From: Planctomyces sp.
GTDB lineage: Bacteria; Planctomycetota; Planctomycetia; Planctomycetales; Planctomycetaceae
Direction of reading: 5' to 3'
DNA length: 64,000 nt
Assembly (NCBI GenBank): GCA_019636235.1
Contig: JAHBXW010000016.1
Coordinates: 1-64,000, forward strand
Shown: positions 50,874 through 60,171 of the stretch, piece by piece
Layout: every line of letters starts with the position of its first letter
Numbering within the stretch: position 1 is the first letter of the stretch
Translations under genes and position numbers: made by a program
Notes under the pieces: model-generated
What the model saw: only the letters and a program-made list of their open reading frames with translations
Told to the model about the DNA's origin: nothing
Database searches by the model: none

Positions 50874-52163
50874 TCAGGCGGCAATCCGCCCGGCGGGTTC
50901 CGCGGGCGGCACAACGGGCCCGACCACCGGCGCGACCGTCGCCGCGGACGTCCCGCGACCGTCCAGCAAGCGGCCAATCCACGTCTTCCGCACAAACGCC
51001 GCGTAAGTCGCCAGCGACAGCCAGACCGCGATTCCCAACGTCGCCGCGAACTTCGCCGCCGGCGGCGCGGACACTGGCAGGAGCGCCAACTGGCACAGCC
51101 CCGCCAGCGGATGATGCACCAGGTACATCCAGAACGACGCTTCCGCGACGAACCGCACGCCCCGCGGCGGCTGCGGCGCCGTTTTCGTCAGCGCCAGTGA
51201 GAACACCCCGGTCGCTGCCAGGGCCGCGACCAGGCAGTAGCCGCACGTCAGCGCCAGGAGCGGCCCGCCTTCAAACGCAGTCTCAGTGTGCCGCCGAATT
51301 GCCGCCAGCAGGCAGGGAAACGCGACCGCCGCCAGCGCCAGCCGCAGCCGACCCTCGCCCCCGCCGTTATCCGCGGCGCCCGCCGCCGTCGACCAGCCCC
51401 AACCCGCCGCGAACCACAGCCCGTAAAACAGCACCGCGACGGGACCGGGGAACCAGCCCTGCCGGAACCCGATCAGAAACTGCGGATCCGCCGCCAGGAC
51501 GATTCCGCTGCCGACTCCCAGGGCTGCCAGCCCGGCGCGGCTGTGAGGCGCGGAAACGAGCCGCCCCAGCGCCGGAGCCAGCCGCGTGCCGCCGGGCGTC
51601 TCCCGCATCAGCGTCTGCAACCACCACGCGCCGAGGCTCAACGCCCACAGGCATTGCAGGTACCAGAGGTGCGCCACGCCCCACAGATGGCCCTTCAACG
51701 GACCATTCAATTTCAAACTGAGAATCTTCTGAAACGGAATCCGCCCCTCGGTGAACCAGCCGACCAGCCAGATGTACAGGTCCGCGGGAAGGACCAGCAC
51801 GAACGCCAGTCCCAACGGCAGCAACAGACGCCGGGAGCGATGCTGGAGAAAGGCCACGCCCGGCCGGCGGCGCCAGAGGCCCGCGGCGAGGAAGCCCCCC
51901 ATCAGGAAGAACGTCGGCATGACGGCGACATTGGCGAACCAGCACAGCGCGTCGACCGACGCGCTGCCCGCGCCATAACGCACGCACCATTCCAGCCCCG
52001 GCAGGGGATGCGTCATGTAGGGCATGCCGGCGTGCAGGGCGACAACGCCCAGGGCCGCGGCCGCTCTCAGCCAGTCCAGTCCCGCCGCGCGGGGGGACGC
52101 AGCGTCGGGGTTCGAGGTCGAGCCCGATTGCTCGAATCGGAGAATCGATGGAGCCGCGGACAT
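50874..52163 (-). CDS. Acyltransferase-3 (OpgC/NolL-like) membrane protein
   Basis: The 429-aa product from the ATG at 52163 (MSAAPSILRFEQSG) has the acyltransferase-3 opening GLDWLRAAAALGVVALHAGMPYM with the conserved His. About ten helices follow. Further features are PTFFLMGGFLAAG, RRLLLPLGLAFVLVLPADLYIW, GVAHLWYLQCLWALS, and SFWMYLVHHPLAGL near the C-terminus. These enzymes transfer acyl groups to exported carbohydrates or lipids. The substrate is unknown. A longer frame to a TTG at 52196 is possible. Confidence 0.9.
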   Translation of the reverse strand: MSAAPSILRFEQSGSTSNPDAASPRAAGLDWLRAAAALGVVALHAGMPYMTHPLPGLEWCVRYGAGSASVDALCWFANVAVMPTFFLMGGFLAAGLWRRRPGVAFLQHRSRRLLLPLGLAFVLVLPADLYIWLVGWFTEGRIPFQKILSLKLNGPLKGHLWGVAHLWYLQCLWALSLGAWWLQTLMRETPGGTRLAPALGRLVSAPHSRAGLAALGVGSGIVLAADPQFLIGFRQGWFPGPVAVLFYGLWFAAGWGWSTAAGAADNGGGEGRLRLALAAVAFPCLLAAIRRHTETAFEGGPLLALTCGYCLVAALAATGVFSLALTKTAPQPPRGVRFVAEASFWMYLVHHPLAGLCQLALLPVSAPPAAKFAATLGIAVWLSLATYAAFVRKTWIGRLLDGRGTSAATVAPVVGPVVPPAEPAGRIAA

Positions 52164-52317
52164 CCTGTCGCGCTCGGAGGGCGGAGTCGGGGACAAGCGC
52201 CCGGGACTCTAACGCCGAACCTCCGACGCGATGAGAGCAGTTTTCGCCTGGTCGTTTCGCCTGGTCGCGGGGAGCTCGATCGACGCGAACTCCCCCGGCT
52301 CGTCCGAGAGACGGCCG

Positions 52318-52539
52318 TTACGTGCCGGCCAGCTGCGGGATGCCGCTCGACGACTGCGATCGCGCTTCGCGCCGCAGCGTCGCCGGCGATTCCTCGACCG
52401 CCTCCGCACGCATCACGCGACGTTCACGCGGAGCGTCGATGCACAGCTTTACCCGGCCGCCTTGAATGCACGACACCGAGATGCGGATGTCGCCGTCAAT
52501 TACGATGGATTCGCCCATCTTGCGAGACAGCACAAGCAT
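52318..52539 (-). CDS. csrA: Carbon storage regulator CsrA (copy 2)
   Basis: The 73-aa product starts MLVLSRKMGESIVIDGDIRI, with VSCIQGGRVKLCIDAPRERRVMRAEAVE. Compared with copy 1, the RNA-contact residues (L4, R6, and the R in APRER) are kept, while V-D-G-D replaces the I-G-G-C turn. GGGAGGA lies a few bases before the ATG and itself contains a GGA that CsrA could bind. The C-terminal 25 residues are unrelated to copy 1. The two copies may respond to different inputs. Confidence 0.93.
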   Translation of the reverse strand: MLVLSRKMGESIVIDGDIRISVSCIQGGRVKLCIDAPRERRVMRAEAVEESPATLRREARSQSSSGIPQLAGT

Positions 52540-52851
52540 GGCATTCCTCCCTGATACCGTTGTTCAGATGACTTCCAATGTCGCAGTTGATTCGTACACG
52601 AACCGTTCAGCACGCCGGAAGCATATCCGGGACGGCTTCCGTCGCAATTGCTTTTTTCAAGGTGCAAGCGGAATGCCGAAGTGGTGAAAATTTAATGTCT
52701 TTCAACGAAAAGACTTGCGCGTTGTTTTTCGGAACCGGGAAACGTAAATTCCAATTCAGGCAATCCGTCTGTCCAGTCCGAATCATCGCCGGACGCCTCG
52801 GAACGACAGCCGGCTCCCGCTTCATTTCGCAGCAGGAATCTCCCAGGCGCG
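52540..52851. other. Divergent intergenic region between csrA copy 2 and thiE
   Basis: About 310 bases, noticeably A/T-rich between 52560 and 52780. Must hold two divergent promoters. I looked for a sigma-54 match like that at copy 1 and for a thiamine-pyrophosphate riboswitch (CTGAGA-type and ACC-type core); neither is present. Confidence 0.5.
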
Positions 52852-54393
52852 ATGTCCCTCTCCCCCTCCCGGACTGACCTTTCGCAGGCGGCGCGGCGCG
52901 TCCTGGAAGCCGCCGTGCAGCGCGGCCGTCAGCGCGGCGCACTCGCCGCCGTCGACATCCTCCATGAACTCTGGAGCGACGACAGCCGCGCCGCGGAACT
53001 GCTCCGCAGCACCGGTTACGACGACGAGGCGCTGTTCGACGACTTTCCCGCCGACCTGGCGTGTGAAGTGACGACGGAACAGGTAATCGTCGAGGCCGGC
53101 CGCATCGCCCGCGCCGTCGGACGGGGCGTTGAGATCGCCACGGAACACCTGCTGGCCGCCCTGGGAACGGTCGCCCCCGAGATCCGCGAACGACTGTCGG
53201 TGCGGGGGCTGGAGATCGACAGCATCCGGGCCGGCGAGCATCATCCCGGAGGCCCGCCGGCGGAACCGCTCGAGGCGGACGAACCAGTCCGGCTGTCGAC
53301 CCCGGCCGTCACCGAGGCGGCCCTGCAGGCCCGCATCCTGGACGCCGCCGCCAATCGCTGCCGCGAGGGGCTGCGCGTCGTCGAAGACTGCCTGCGGTTC
53401 GCGATCGCCGACCCGCAACTGACGGAAGAAGCGAAACATGTGCGGCACGGGCTGGCCGCTGCGCTGGCCGCGCTGGGCGCGGAACAGTGGATCGCGCTTC
53501 GCGACGCCGCCGGCGACATCGGGACCCACATCAAGACAGCCTCCGAACGTCGCCGGACGTCGCTGCAGGACGTGGCCCTCGCCAACTGCAAACGAGTCGA
53601 AGAGGCGCTCCGCACGCTGGAAGAGTTCGGCAAGCTCACCAGCCCCGCCGCGGCCGCGCAGATCGAATCGCTGCGTTACCGGTTCTACGCGATCGAGCGG
53701 GCGCTCCTCGCGCGGCAGTCGCGGCAACAGCGCATCGCCCGCGCGCGGCTGTATCTGCTGTTGACCGACCGCCTCTGCCCGCAGGGGCTGGGGCCAGTCG
53801 CCCGGGGGGCCATCGCCGGCGGCGTGGACGTCATTCAGCTCCGCGAGAAAGAGGTCGCCGATCGACGGCGGATGCGCCTCGCGCGGCTGGTCCGGGAATG
53901 GACCCGCGCGGCGGGCGTGCTGCTGATCATCAACGACCGCCCGGACATTGCGGCGCTCGTCGACGCCGACGGCGTGCACCTCGGGCAGGACGATATGGAC
54001 GTCGCCGAGGCCCGGCGGATCGTCGGCTCGCGGGCGCTCATTGGCGTCAGCACCCGGAACCTCGAACAGGCGCGCGAGGCTGTGCTGGCCGGCGCGGACT
54101 ATCTCGGCGTCGGCCCGGTGTTCCCCTCCGAGACGAAGTCATTCGCCGAATTCGCCGGGCTGGACTACGTCCGCGCAGCGTCCGGTTCGATCGCGCTGCC
54201 CTGGTTCGCAATCGGGGGCATCACCGGCGAGAATCTGCCGCAGGCGCTGGAGGCGGGGGCGCGCCGCATCGCCGTCAGCGCCGCCGTCTGCGCCGCAGGG
54301 GATCCCGCCGCGGCCACGGCCGGGCTGCGATCCGCCCTTGCCAGCCAGCCTTTGTCGGAAGAGCCTTCGCATGACGTCGCTGACCCATTTTGA
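52852..54393 (+). CDS. thiE: Clp_N-ThiD2-thiamine phosphate synthase fusion
   Basis: The 513-aa protein has three parts. Residues about 8-126 resemble a double Clp_N repeat: [20 protein letters not shown] and [27 protein letters not shown]. Residues about 160-290 are the ThiD2-type domain often fused ahead of Thi[59 protein letters not shown]. Residues about 295-500 are thiamine-phosphate synthase: [90 protein letters not shown]. ThiE couples the pyrimidine and thiazole moieties. The ThiD2-ThiE fusion is known; the Clp_N-like front part is unusual. moaC overlaps its end by 23 bases. Confidence 0.9.
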   Translation: MSLSPSRTDLSQAARRVLEAAVQRGRQRGALAAVDILHELWSDDSRAAELLRSTGYDDEALFDDFPADLACEVTTEQVIVEAGRIARAVGRGVEIATEHLLAALGTVAPEIRERLSVRGLEIDSIRAGEHHPGGPPAEPLEADEPVRLSTPAVTEAALQARILDAAANRCREGLRVVEDCLRFAIADPQLTEEAKHVRHGLAAALAALGAEQWIALRDAAGDIGTHIKTASERRRTSLQDVALANCKRVEEALRTLEEFGKLTSPAAAAQIESLRYRFYAIERALLARQSRQQRIARARLYLLLTDRLCPQGLGPVARGAIAGGVDVIQLREKEVADRRRMRLARLVREWTRAAGVLLIINDRPDIAALVDADGVHLGQDDMDVAEARRIVGSRALIGVSTRNLEQAREAVLAGADYLGVGPVFPSETKSFAEFAGLDYVRAASGSIALPWFAIGGITGENLPQALEAGARRIAVSAAVCAAGDPAAATAGLRSALASQPLSEEPSHDVADPF

Positions 54394-54862
54394 CGACTCG
54401 GGCGCCAGCCGGATGGTGGACGTCAGCCGCAAGGACGTCACCGAACGGGTCGCCCGGGCCGAGGGTTTCGTCGACCTCGCCCCCCAGACTCTGGACCTCA
54501 TCCAGAACCGGAAGCTCGCCAAGGGGGACGTCTGCGAAGTGGCTCGGCTGGCGGGCATCATGGCGGCCAAGCAGACGTCGTCCCTGATCCCGCTGTGCCA
54601 CATCCTGCCGCTGGATGGCGTGAAGATCGACATCGTTCCCGCGCCCCCCGGCCGACTCCGGATCGAAGCCGAGGTCCGCGTCGCCGCGCGGACGGGAGTT
54701 GAGATGGAGGCGCTGACCGCGGTCAGCGTCGCGGCGCTGACCGTGTACGACATGTGCAAGGCCGTCGACAGGGACATGTCGATCGGGCCGATCCGTCTGC
54801 TGGAAAAGTCCGGCGGCCGTTCGGGGCATTACATCCGCAAAGCGCCGTCCGCTCAGGATTGA
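54371..54862 (+). CDS. moaC: Cyclic pyranopterin monophosphate synthase MoaC
   Basis: The 163-aa product starts [28 protein letters not shown]. MoaC signatures are clear: [21 protein letters not shown] (about 63-83), [29 protein letters not shown], and [10 protein letters not shown] near the C-terminus. It acts in the first stage of molybdenum cofactor synthesis with MoaA. No MoaA gene lies near. The start lies inside the thiE gene (out of frame), so coupled translation is likely. Confidence 0.96.
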   Translation: MTSLTHFDDSGASRMVDVSRKDVTERVARAEGFVDLAPQTLDLIQNRKLAKGDVCEVARLAGIMAAKQTSSLIPLCHILPLDGVKIDIVPAPPGRLRIEAEVRVAARTGVEMEALTAVSVAALTVYDMCKAVDRDMSIGPIRLLEKSGGRSGHYIRKAPSAQD

Positions 54863-54926
54863 GACGCCCCGTTCCCGCCGCGCAGGAGTCGTCGACAGGC
54901 CCCGCGGCCCGGCCTACAACTGCCGC

Positions 54927-56306
54927 ATGACCCGCGTTCTGCTGTTCGATGATCCCTCGCTGATCCCGTTGCTGCCGGCGCTCGCGCCGCCCGATGGCGG
55001 CTGGCTGGCGGTCGTCGCGCCGCGCGAACATCACTCGCGGTGGGGGGAGGGGACGCGACTTCTGGAACCGGGTCTCGCCGCCGCATCGATCGCGGAGGCC
55101 GACGAAGTCGTCCTCGCGGGATCGCATCCGGACCTGCTGCAGCTCGCCCATGACGCCGCCGCCCGGGGACAGGCCGTCCAGGTCATCGCCGACATCCGCC
55201 ACACGGCCGACTGGGCCTACGCCCTGTATCCGCTGACGGAAGACTTCCCAGACCGGCTGACGCCCCGCTTTGCCCATCACGCGTCGCACGACGTCCGCCG
55301 GCTGCGGCAGCAGCTCGACCGCGGCCATTACGGACCGACCGCTCAGTTGCACTGCCAGTGCACGCTGCCGGCGGCGGAGTTCTCCAACGAGGCCATCGAC
55401 CGCCAGCTGTTCGATGATGCAGCACTCGCGCGGTTCCTGGGCGGCGACTATCGCCAATTGACGGCGCTCGGCATTCCCGGCGACGGCGACTGCCCCCGCT
55501 CGTTGACCGTCACATGGCAGGGCGACGGGCTCCCCCCGTTTGTCTGGACAGTCCAGCCGGGTCCGGAGTTCGGCTGGCGGCTGACGGTCCGCTCGGACCA
55601 GCGGCAGGCGTCGTTGTCGCAGTCGCGCGATCGCGCGTGGACGTTCGACTCGCCAGCCGGCGACGACCCTCTGGCCGACGATTCCCCCGCCCGCTGGTCG
55701 GATCTGCTGCGAACATTCGACGACGTCGCGGCCGCACGGCGGTCAATGCGTCGTCGCCGGACGATCGACCTGCAGGAGGAGGCGATCTCCGAACGGGCGC
55801 AGTTCAAATCGCTGATGTCGGCGGCGGGTTGCGGGCTGCTGGTCTTCACGCTGCTGGGCGTCGTCGGCCTGCTGGTCGGGGCCGCGGCCTTCGATCCTCG
55901 GGATTCGCTGCAACGTTCGAGCGAAGCGGCGGGTCAGGTGCTCGCCGCGGACGCGTTCTCCGGGACCTCGGCGGACCTCACGGAGGAGGGGCGGCTCGAG
56001 TTGGCGAACATCGCGCGGCGGATGCTGCGAACGACGACGCCCCTGCTCGTGGAGCAGCAGTCGCCGGCCGATCCGGACCTGGATGTCCGGCGGCGCGGCG
56101 CGGTTGCCCAGACGCTCGAGCAGGCGGGAATTGCCGGGGCCGCATCGCGCGTCGAGGTCCGGGAACTGCGGGGACGGTGGTTCGTGCGACTGGTGACGGT
56201 CGCCTGGGTGTTGCTGTTTCTCCCGCTCGGCGTGTTTCTTGCCGTTCAAGGGCTGATCGTCCTCGCGCGCTCGCCCCGAACGTCCGCCGCGCGGTCCGCC
56301 CCGTGA
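54927..56306 (+). CDS. Unknown two-part membrane protein, 459 aa
   Basis: I do not recognise the family. The N-terminal half (MTRVLLFDDPSLIPLLPALA, DEVVLAGSHPDLLQLAHDAA, VIADIRHTADWAYALYPLTE) has the strand-helix rhythm of an NAD- or SAM-type Rossmann fold, without a clear GxGxxG. About 285-310 is RRRRTIDLQEEAISERAQFK, then a helix AGCGLLVFTLLGVVGLLVGAAAF (about 297-320) and a second near the C-terminus, FVRLVTVAWVLLFLPLGVFLAVQGLIVL (about 418-446). It is probably anchored in the membrane. It lies 64 bases after moaC and may be co-transcribed. Confidence 0.7.
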   Translation: MTRVLLFDDPSLIPLLPALAPPDGGWLAVVAPREHHSRWGEGTRLLEPGLAAASIAEADEVVLAGSHPDLLQLAHDAAARGQAVQVIADIRHTADWAYALYPLTEDFPDRLTPRFAHHASHDVRRLRQQLDRGHYGPTAQLHCQCTLPAAEFSNEAIDRQLFDDAALARFLGGDYRQLTALGIPGDGDCPRSLTVTWQGDGLPPFVWTVQPGPEFGWRLTVRSDQRQASLSQSRDRAWTFDSPAGDDPLADDSPARWSDLLRTFDDVAAARRSMRRRRTIDLQEEAISERAQFKSLMSAAGCGLLVFTLLGVVGLLVGAAAFDPRDSLQRSSEAAGQVLAADAFSGTSADLTEEGRLELANIARRMLRTTTPLLVEQQSPADPDLDVRRRGAVAQTLEQAGIAGAASRVEVRELRGRWFVRLVTVAWVLLFLPLGVFLAVQGLIVLARSPRTSAARSAP

Positions 56307-56459
56307 ATTTGCATCCCGGCGCTGAACTCACGACAGTGGAGCCCCCGTCGCCGCTGTCCTTCATCCCGCCCCTTGTCCGGGCGCAGACGGATTTCCAACC
56401 GCCAACCTGCCCGATCCGCGACCAGCCATCGCGGACCGATCCTCCTCGGAGGGAGCTTC

Positions 56460-57872
56460 ATGGAATTGCCGCCCACTCTCGCCCAGCACATCGAGCAATC
56501 CTCTCAGCAACATCTGCTCCGCTACTGGGACGAACTCGACGAATCCGGCCGGCAGGTTCTCGTGGCCGAACTGGAACATATCGACTTCGCGCTCGTCGAG
56601 CGTCTGGCCGGGGCCACCGAAGTCGCCGGGTCGGTTGCGGACCGCGTCGCCCGCGCCCGCGCTCCGCAAAACCTGGTCACGCCGCCGACGGATGAGGAGT
56701 CCCGCAACGAGCAACGCCGCGCCGTGCAGGCCGGACAGGACCTGCTGCGCAGCGGCCGCGTCGGCGCTATTCTGGTCGCCGGCGGACAGGGCACGCGGCT
56801 GGGCTTCGACCGGCCCAAGGGCTTGTTTCCAATCGGGCCGCTTTCGAACAAAACCCTGTACCAGCTGTTCGCCGAGCAGCTTGTCGCCCGCGGACGCCAG
56901 TTCGGGCCGCCGATCCCCTACTTCATCATGACGAGCGGCGCGACGCACGCCGAAACGGTCGCCTTCTTCGAGGAGCACGACTTCTTCGGCCTGCTGCCCG
57001 AAAACGTGTATTTCTTCGAACAGGGCACGCTGCCCGCCCTCGAACTCGACAGCGGCCGCATGCTGCTCGATCAGAAGGGGCGCCTCAGCCTCAGCCCGGA
57101 CGGACATGGCGGGCTGGTCCGGGCCCTCGCCAGACATCGCCTGCTGGAGGAGATGACGCTCCGCGGCATCGACTACCTGTATTACCACCAGGTCGACAAC
57201 CCCTCCGCTCCGCATTGCGATCCCGCGTTTCTGGGCTGGCATGTGCTCCGGGGCGCCGACATTTCGACCAAGGTCGTCCGCAAAGTTTCTCCCGATGAAC
57301 GGATGGGCGTCGTGTGCGACGTCGACGGCGCCGCGCAGATCATCGAGTACAGCGATCTGACTCCCGAGCAGGCCCGCACGACGGACGCATCCGGCCAGCC
57401 CATCTTCTGGGCCGGCAACACCGCGATGCATGTCTTCAATCGCGAGTTTCTGGAGCGGCTTACCGAGACCAACGGCGAACTGCCATTCCACATCGCCCGC
57501 AAGGCCGTCCCGTATGTCGACGATTCCGGGCAGCGGATCGTCCCCTCGCAGCCGAACGCGCGGAAGTTCGAACAGTTCATCTTCGATGCGCTCCCCCTGG
57601 CCCGGAACGCGCTCGTGGTCGAGGTCGAACGCCGCGAGGAGTTCAATCCCGTCAAGAACCGGGACGGCGCCGATTCCCCCGCGACGGCCCGCCAGGCCCT
57701 GATCGACATTCACCGCCGCTGGCTCGAAGCGGCCGGGGCGGTCGTCGAGCGGGATGTGGTCGTCGAGATCAGCCCGCTGTTCGCGTTGGATGCGGAGGAA
57801 GTCGCCGCCCGCCTGCCGGCGGATTCGCGGTTCGCCGAGGACACGCACCTCGAGCCGCACCTGGGCACATGA
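56460..57872 (+). CDS. UDPGP-family nucleotidyltransferase (UDP-N-acetylhexosamine / UDP-glucose pyrophosphorylase-like)
   Basis: The 470-aa product starts MELPPTLAQHIEQSSQQHL, with GGAGGGAG before the ATG. The UDPGP signature is AILVAGGQGTRLGFDRPKGLFPIG (about 100-123). PYFIMTSGATHAETVAFFEEHDFFG, FFEQGTLPAL, SPDGHGGLVRAL, YHQVDNP and EYSDLTPEQA match the eukaryote-like UAP1/UAGPase type rather than GalU. It makes a UDP-sugar from UTP and a sugar 1-phosphate. Family members use glucose, N-acetylglucosamine or other sugars, and the sequence does not settle which. Confidence 0.9.
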   Translation: MELPPTLAQHIEQSSQQHLLRYWDELDESGRQVLVAELEHIDFALVERLAGATEVAGSVADRVARARAPQNLVTPPTDEESRNEQRRAVQAGQDLLRSGRVGAILVAGGQGTRLGFDRPKGLFPIGPLSNKTLYQLFAEQLVARGRQFGPPIPYFIMTSGATHAETVAFFEEHDFFGLLPENVYFFEQGTLPALELDSGRMLLDQKGRLSLSPDGHGGLVRALARHRLLEEMTLRGIDYLYYHQVDNPSAPHCDPAFLGWHVLRGADISTKVVRKVSPDERMGVVCDVDGAAQIIEYSDLTPEQARTTDASGQPIFWAGNTAMHVFNREFLERLTETNGELPFHIARKAVPYVDDSGQRIVPSQPNARKFEQFIFDALPLARNALVVEVERREEFNPVKNRDGADSPATARQALIDIHRRWLEAAGAVVERDVVVEISPLFALDAEEVAARLPADSRFAEDTHLEPHLGT

Positions 57873-58162
57873 AGTGCGGGATCATTGGTCTCATGGATTG
57901 ACGCCGGTCCCAGCCGACGGCTTCGCCGTCGGGCGCGGTTCGCGGCACACGAGCCGGATGCGTCAGCGACGGCCGTGTTCAGGGCCGTTGGGTGGCGTCG
58001 AGCCGGGCAAGCCCGCAGGGCGAGCCGGCGGCGACCCACCGATTCGCGCGCCTCGATCCGGAAGCGATAACGCCCGGCGATTGAGTTCCCGGGGCGCCCC
58101 GCGCAGAACGAAACACGGCCGGGCCGGTGAGAAAGGATTGGTCAATGGTCATCGCGGATTGG
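57873..58162 (+). repeat. Degenerate repeat cluster before the IS (partial C, 29-bp and D elements)
   Basis: Contains a partial C element with hairpin CCGACGGC-TTC-GCCGTCGG (57913-57931), the 29-bp repeat copy (57948-57976), and a D-like stretch GGGTGGCGTCGAGCCGGGC (57990-58008). It ends with the GGTCAATGGTCATCGCGGAT lead that the IS interrupts. No gene is seen. Confidence 0.8.
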
Positions 58163-58167
58163 TCAAT
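58163..58167. repeat. Target site duplication, left copy (TCAAT)
   Basis: TCAAT directly abuts the IS left end; the same five bases abut the right end at 59449-59453. Confidence 0.9.
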
Positions 58168-58185
58168 CAGTAGTTCTCAGTCCGT
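58168..58185 (+). repeat. IS left inverted repeat
   Basis: CAGTAGTTCTCAGTCCGT, pairing with CAGTAGTTCCAAGTCGGT read inward from the right end (three mismatches). Confidence 0.9.
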
Positions 58186-58189
58186 CTGT

Positions 58190-59356
58190 CTACGGCGTCT
58201 GAGTGGAAGGTGTTGAGCCGTCGTGGAATAAGGCGACAACCTGCCCGGCCAGCCAGTCGAGCATGCGCCGGAAGCGCAGCCGCCACAGCTCCAGCGTCCG
58301 GTCCACGCCCGACCCCGGGCTCAGGCGCGTCTCGTGAATCCACAGCCACAGATTCCGCAGCATCAGTCCGATCACGAAGAACAGGAGCCGGTGATGCGGA
58401 TCGCGCGTGCAGGTCATGATGCGGGCCTGCCGCTGCTGACGGTAGCTCGTCTCGATCCCGAACCGCTTCCGATACAACTGCCGAATCTCCTGCGCAGATC
58501 CGGACACCCGCCAGCTGCCAAACAGCAGCTTCTGCTGTTTCCGTTTCCCGTCCCTCCGGTTCTTGTGCGTGCGGTAGGCGAGGGACACGTCGATCGTCAC
58601 CGTCCGCTTGCCGTTCCTGAGCGTGTGGACATGCCACCCCGCCTTCTGACGGCGAATCCACCACAACCCGCGTCGCGGACCCTTCTTCTTCGGGGGACGC
58701 CCCCGGAACACGACGGGCATCAGGAACGGAGTCTGACGCGACTGGAGGTACTCCGTCACCGGGACGTTGAAGAACGCCCGATCCAGGAGAATCCGCTTGA
58801 TTTTCAGGCCTCGGGCGTCGATCCGGGCGAACAGCCGCTGGAGTCCCGTCACCAGCGACTCGTGACGCCGGACCCAGGTGGCCGCCAGCGTGTACCGCAT
58901 GCCGCGAGAGACGATGCAGGCGGTGGCGTAAGCGTGAAACCGGCTCGTCCCCTTGGTGGGCTTCCCGTAGTAGAGTTCGTTGGCCGAGCGTTCGGGCTGG
59001 CCGTAATAGGGGACCAGATGCCAGTCGATGGCGATGGTCCAGGCGGCGCGTTTCCAGCGACTGGGAAGCGGGCCGGCCAAGAGGCGGTCGAGCTGGTTCT
59101 CCAGAGCCTTGAGCGTCTTGGGCAGACCCCGGTCCAGCGCGTCGAAGACCGCCTGGCTGGAGGGAGCGTCGGAGAGGTCGCCAGAGGCGGCCCCCAGCGA
59201 CGATGTGCGGGCGGCGGCCCTGAGGATGATGTTCCAGACCACCAGGGCGGTGCACTTCCAGCCGGGCGCCTTGAGGGGCAGAGCTTCCAGGAGCCATTCG
59301 ATCGCCCATTGATGAACGTGGCCCGCAGAGATGGTATGACTCTTCCTTGAACGCAT
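58190..59356 (-). CDS. IS4/ISH3-like DDE transposase
   Basis: The 388-aa product starts MRSRKSHTISAGHVHQWAIE at 59356, behind a strong AAGGAGG site (an upstream ATG at 59386 is out-competed). DDE residues: D in TIAIDWHLVPYYGQ (about 116), D in IKRILLDRAFFN, and E in the YRKRFGIETSYRQQRQARI motif (Y-x6-E style). IMTCTRDPHHRLLFFVIGLM follows. The arrangement is typical of ISH3/IS4-type transposases that cut and paste the element. The frame is intact. Confidence 0.95.
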   Translation of the reverse strand: MRSRKSHTISAGHVHQWAIEWLLEALPLKAPGWKCTALVVWNIILRAAARTSSLGAASGDLSDAPSSQAVFDALDRGLPKTLKALENQLDRLLAGPLPSRWKRAAWTIAIDWHLVPYYGQPERSANELYYGKPTKGTSRFHAYATACIVSRGMRYTLAATWVRRHESLVTGLQRLFARIDARGLKIKRILLDRAFFNVPVTEYLQSRQTPFLMPVVFRGRPPKKKGPRRGLWWIRRQKAGWHVHTLRNGKRTVTIDVSLAYRTHKNRRDGKRKQQKLLFGSWRVSGSAQEIRQLYRKRFGIETSYRQQRQARIMTCTRDPHHRLLFFVIGLMLRNLWLWIHETRLSPGSGVDRTLELWRLRFRRMLDWLAGQVVALFHDGSTPSTQTP

Positions 59357-59430
59357 GGCTCCCTCCTTGGGATGTGTTCGTGACACAAACCAGCCTGAGG
59401 AAGAGCCTTGCGTTCTTCAACCTTCAAGTC

Positions 59431-59448
59431 ACCGACTTGGAACTACTG
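59431..59448 (-). repeat. IS right inverted repeat
   Basis: Read on the minus strand this is CAGTAGTTCCAAGTCGGT, matching the left end. Confidence 0.9.
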
Positions 59449-59453
59449 TCAAT
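59449..59453. repeat. Target site duplication, right copy (TCAAT)
   Basis: TCAAT adjoins the IS right end; see the left copy at 58163-58167. Confidence 0.9.
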
Positions 59454-59478
59454 GGTCATTGAATGACACGAGTCCCAG

Positions 59479-59702
59479 CCGACGGCTTTGCCGTCGGACG
59501 TGTCGGCCGTACGACGCGAACCGGCGTCCCCATTTGGCATCGAAATTCCCGAGGGGGTCAACCCCTCGGCTCGGGTCCGGTCGACAATCGACCGTGATGT
59601 TCCCCGCTCGCCCTTTCCAATTTGCACTTTGCAATTGCCGTTTTGCAATTTGCAAATGGCCGCCGGGCATGCGGTGGGTCTCGTGCCTCGACCACACCCT
59701 AC
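59479..59702 (+). repeat. C-A-B repeat unit, right cluster copy 1
   Basis: Hairpin CCGACGGC-TTT-GCCGTCGG at 59479-59497, second hairpin of CCGAGGGG...CCCCTCGG type, third CGGTCGA-CAA-TCGACCG near 59579-59595, A element 59614-59654, and B element ending at 59702. Confidence 0.9.
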
Positions 59703-59922
59703 GGCCCCTTGCCGTCGGACGTGTCGGCCGTACGACGCGAACCGGCGTCCCCATTTGGCATCGAGATTCCGAGGGGGTAAACCCCTCGGCTCGGGTCCGG
59801 TCGACAACTGACCGTGACGTCCCCCGCTCGTCCCTTCCAGCTTGCACTTTGCAATTGCCGTTTTGCACTTTGCAAATGCCCGCCGGACATGCGGTGGGTC
59901 TCGCGCCTCGACCACACCCTAC
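59703..59922 (+). repeat. C-A-B repeat unit, right cluster copy 2
   Basis: Begins with GCCGTCGGACGTGTCGGCCG, lacks the full first hairpin, keeps the second and third hairpins, A element 59834-59875 (CTTCCAGCTTGCAC variant), and B ending at 59922 with CTCGCGCC instead of CTCGTGCC. Confidence 0.9.
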
Positions 59923-59986
59923 GGCCCTCCCCGGGGCTTCCCTCGCTGCGCTCGGTCCAGCCTTGGCCACACACGCTGTCATCGGG

Positions 59987-60171
59987 CGTGTAGGGTGGCG
60001 TCGAGCCGGCGAGCCCGGAAGGCGAGCCGCGATGACCCACCGGAAAAAGCCGTCCACCGGGGACTGACGTCCTCCGCTCGCCTTTCCAATTTGCAATTTG
60101 CAATTGCCGTTTTGCACTTTGCAAATGCCAGCCGGACATGCGGTGGGTCTCGTGCCTCGACCACACCCTAC
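59987..60171 (+). repeat. D-A-B repeat unit, right cluster
   Basis: The D part (GTGTAGGGTGGCGTCGAGCC and on, about 59985-60070) resembles that at 28903, then A at 60083-60124 and B ending at 60171. Confidence 0.88.

Larger units (their letters stand above)
58168..59448 (-). mobile_element. Complete IS element (IS4/ISH3-like), 1281 bp
   Basis: The element is bounded by 18-bp imperfect inverted repeats (15 of 18 match) and flanked by TCAAT duplications. It contains one transposase gene with strong ribosome site and no frameshift, so it looks intact. The length, terminal repeats and 5-bp duplication fit the ISH3-type group of the broad IS4 superfamily. It has inserted into the lead of a C-type repeat. 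Confidence 0.93.

Noticed and set aside
52560-52850. TPP riboswitch before the thiE gene
   Set aside because: The conserved riboswitch cores are absent from the leader.
56373-56459. Upstream extension of the UDP-sugar pyrophosphorylase
   Set aside because: The extension lacks family similarity and the ATG at 56460 has a strong GGAGGGAG site.
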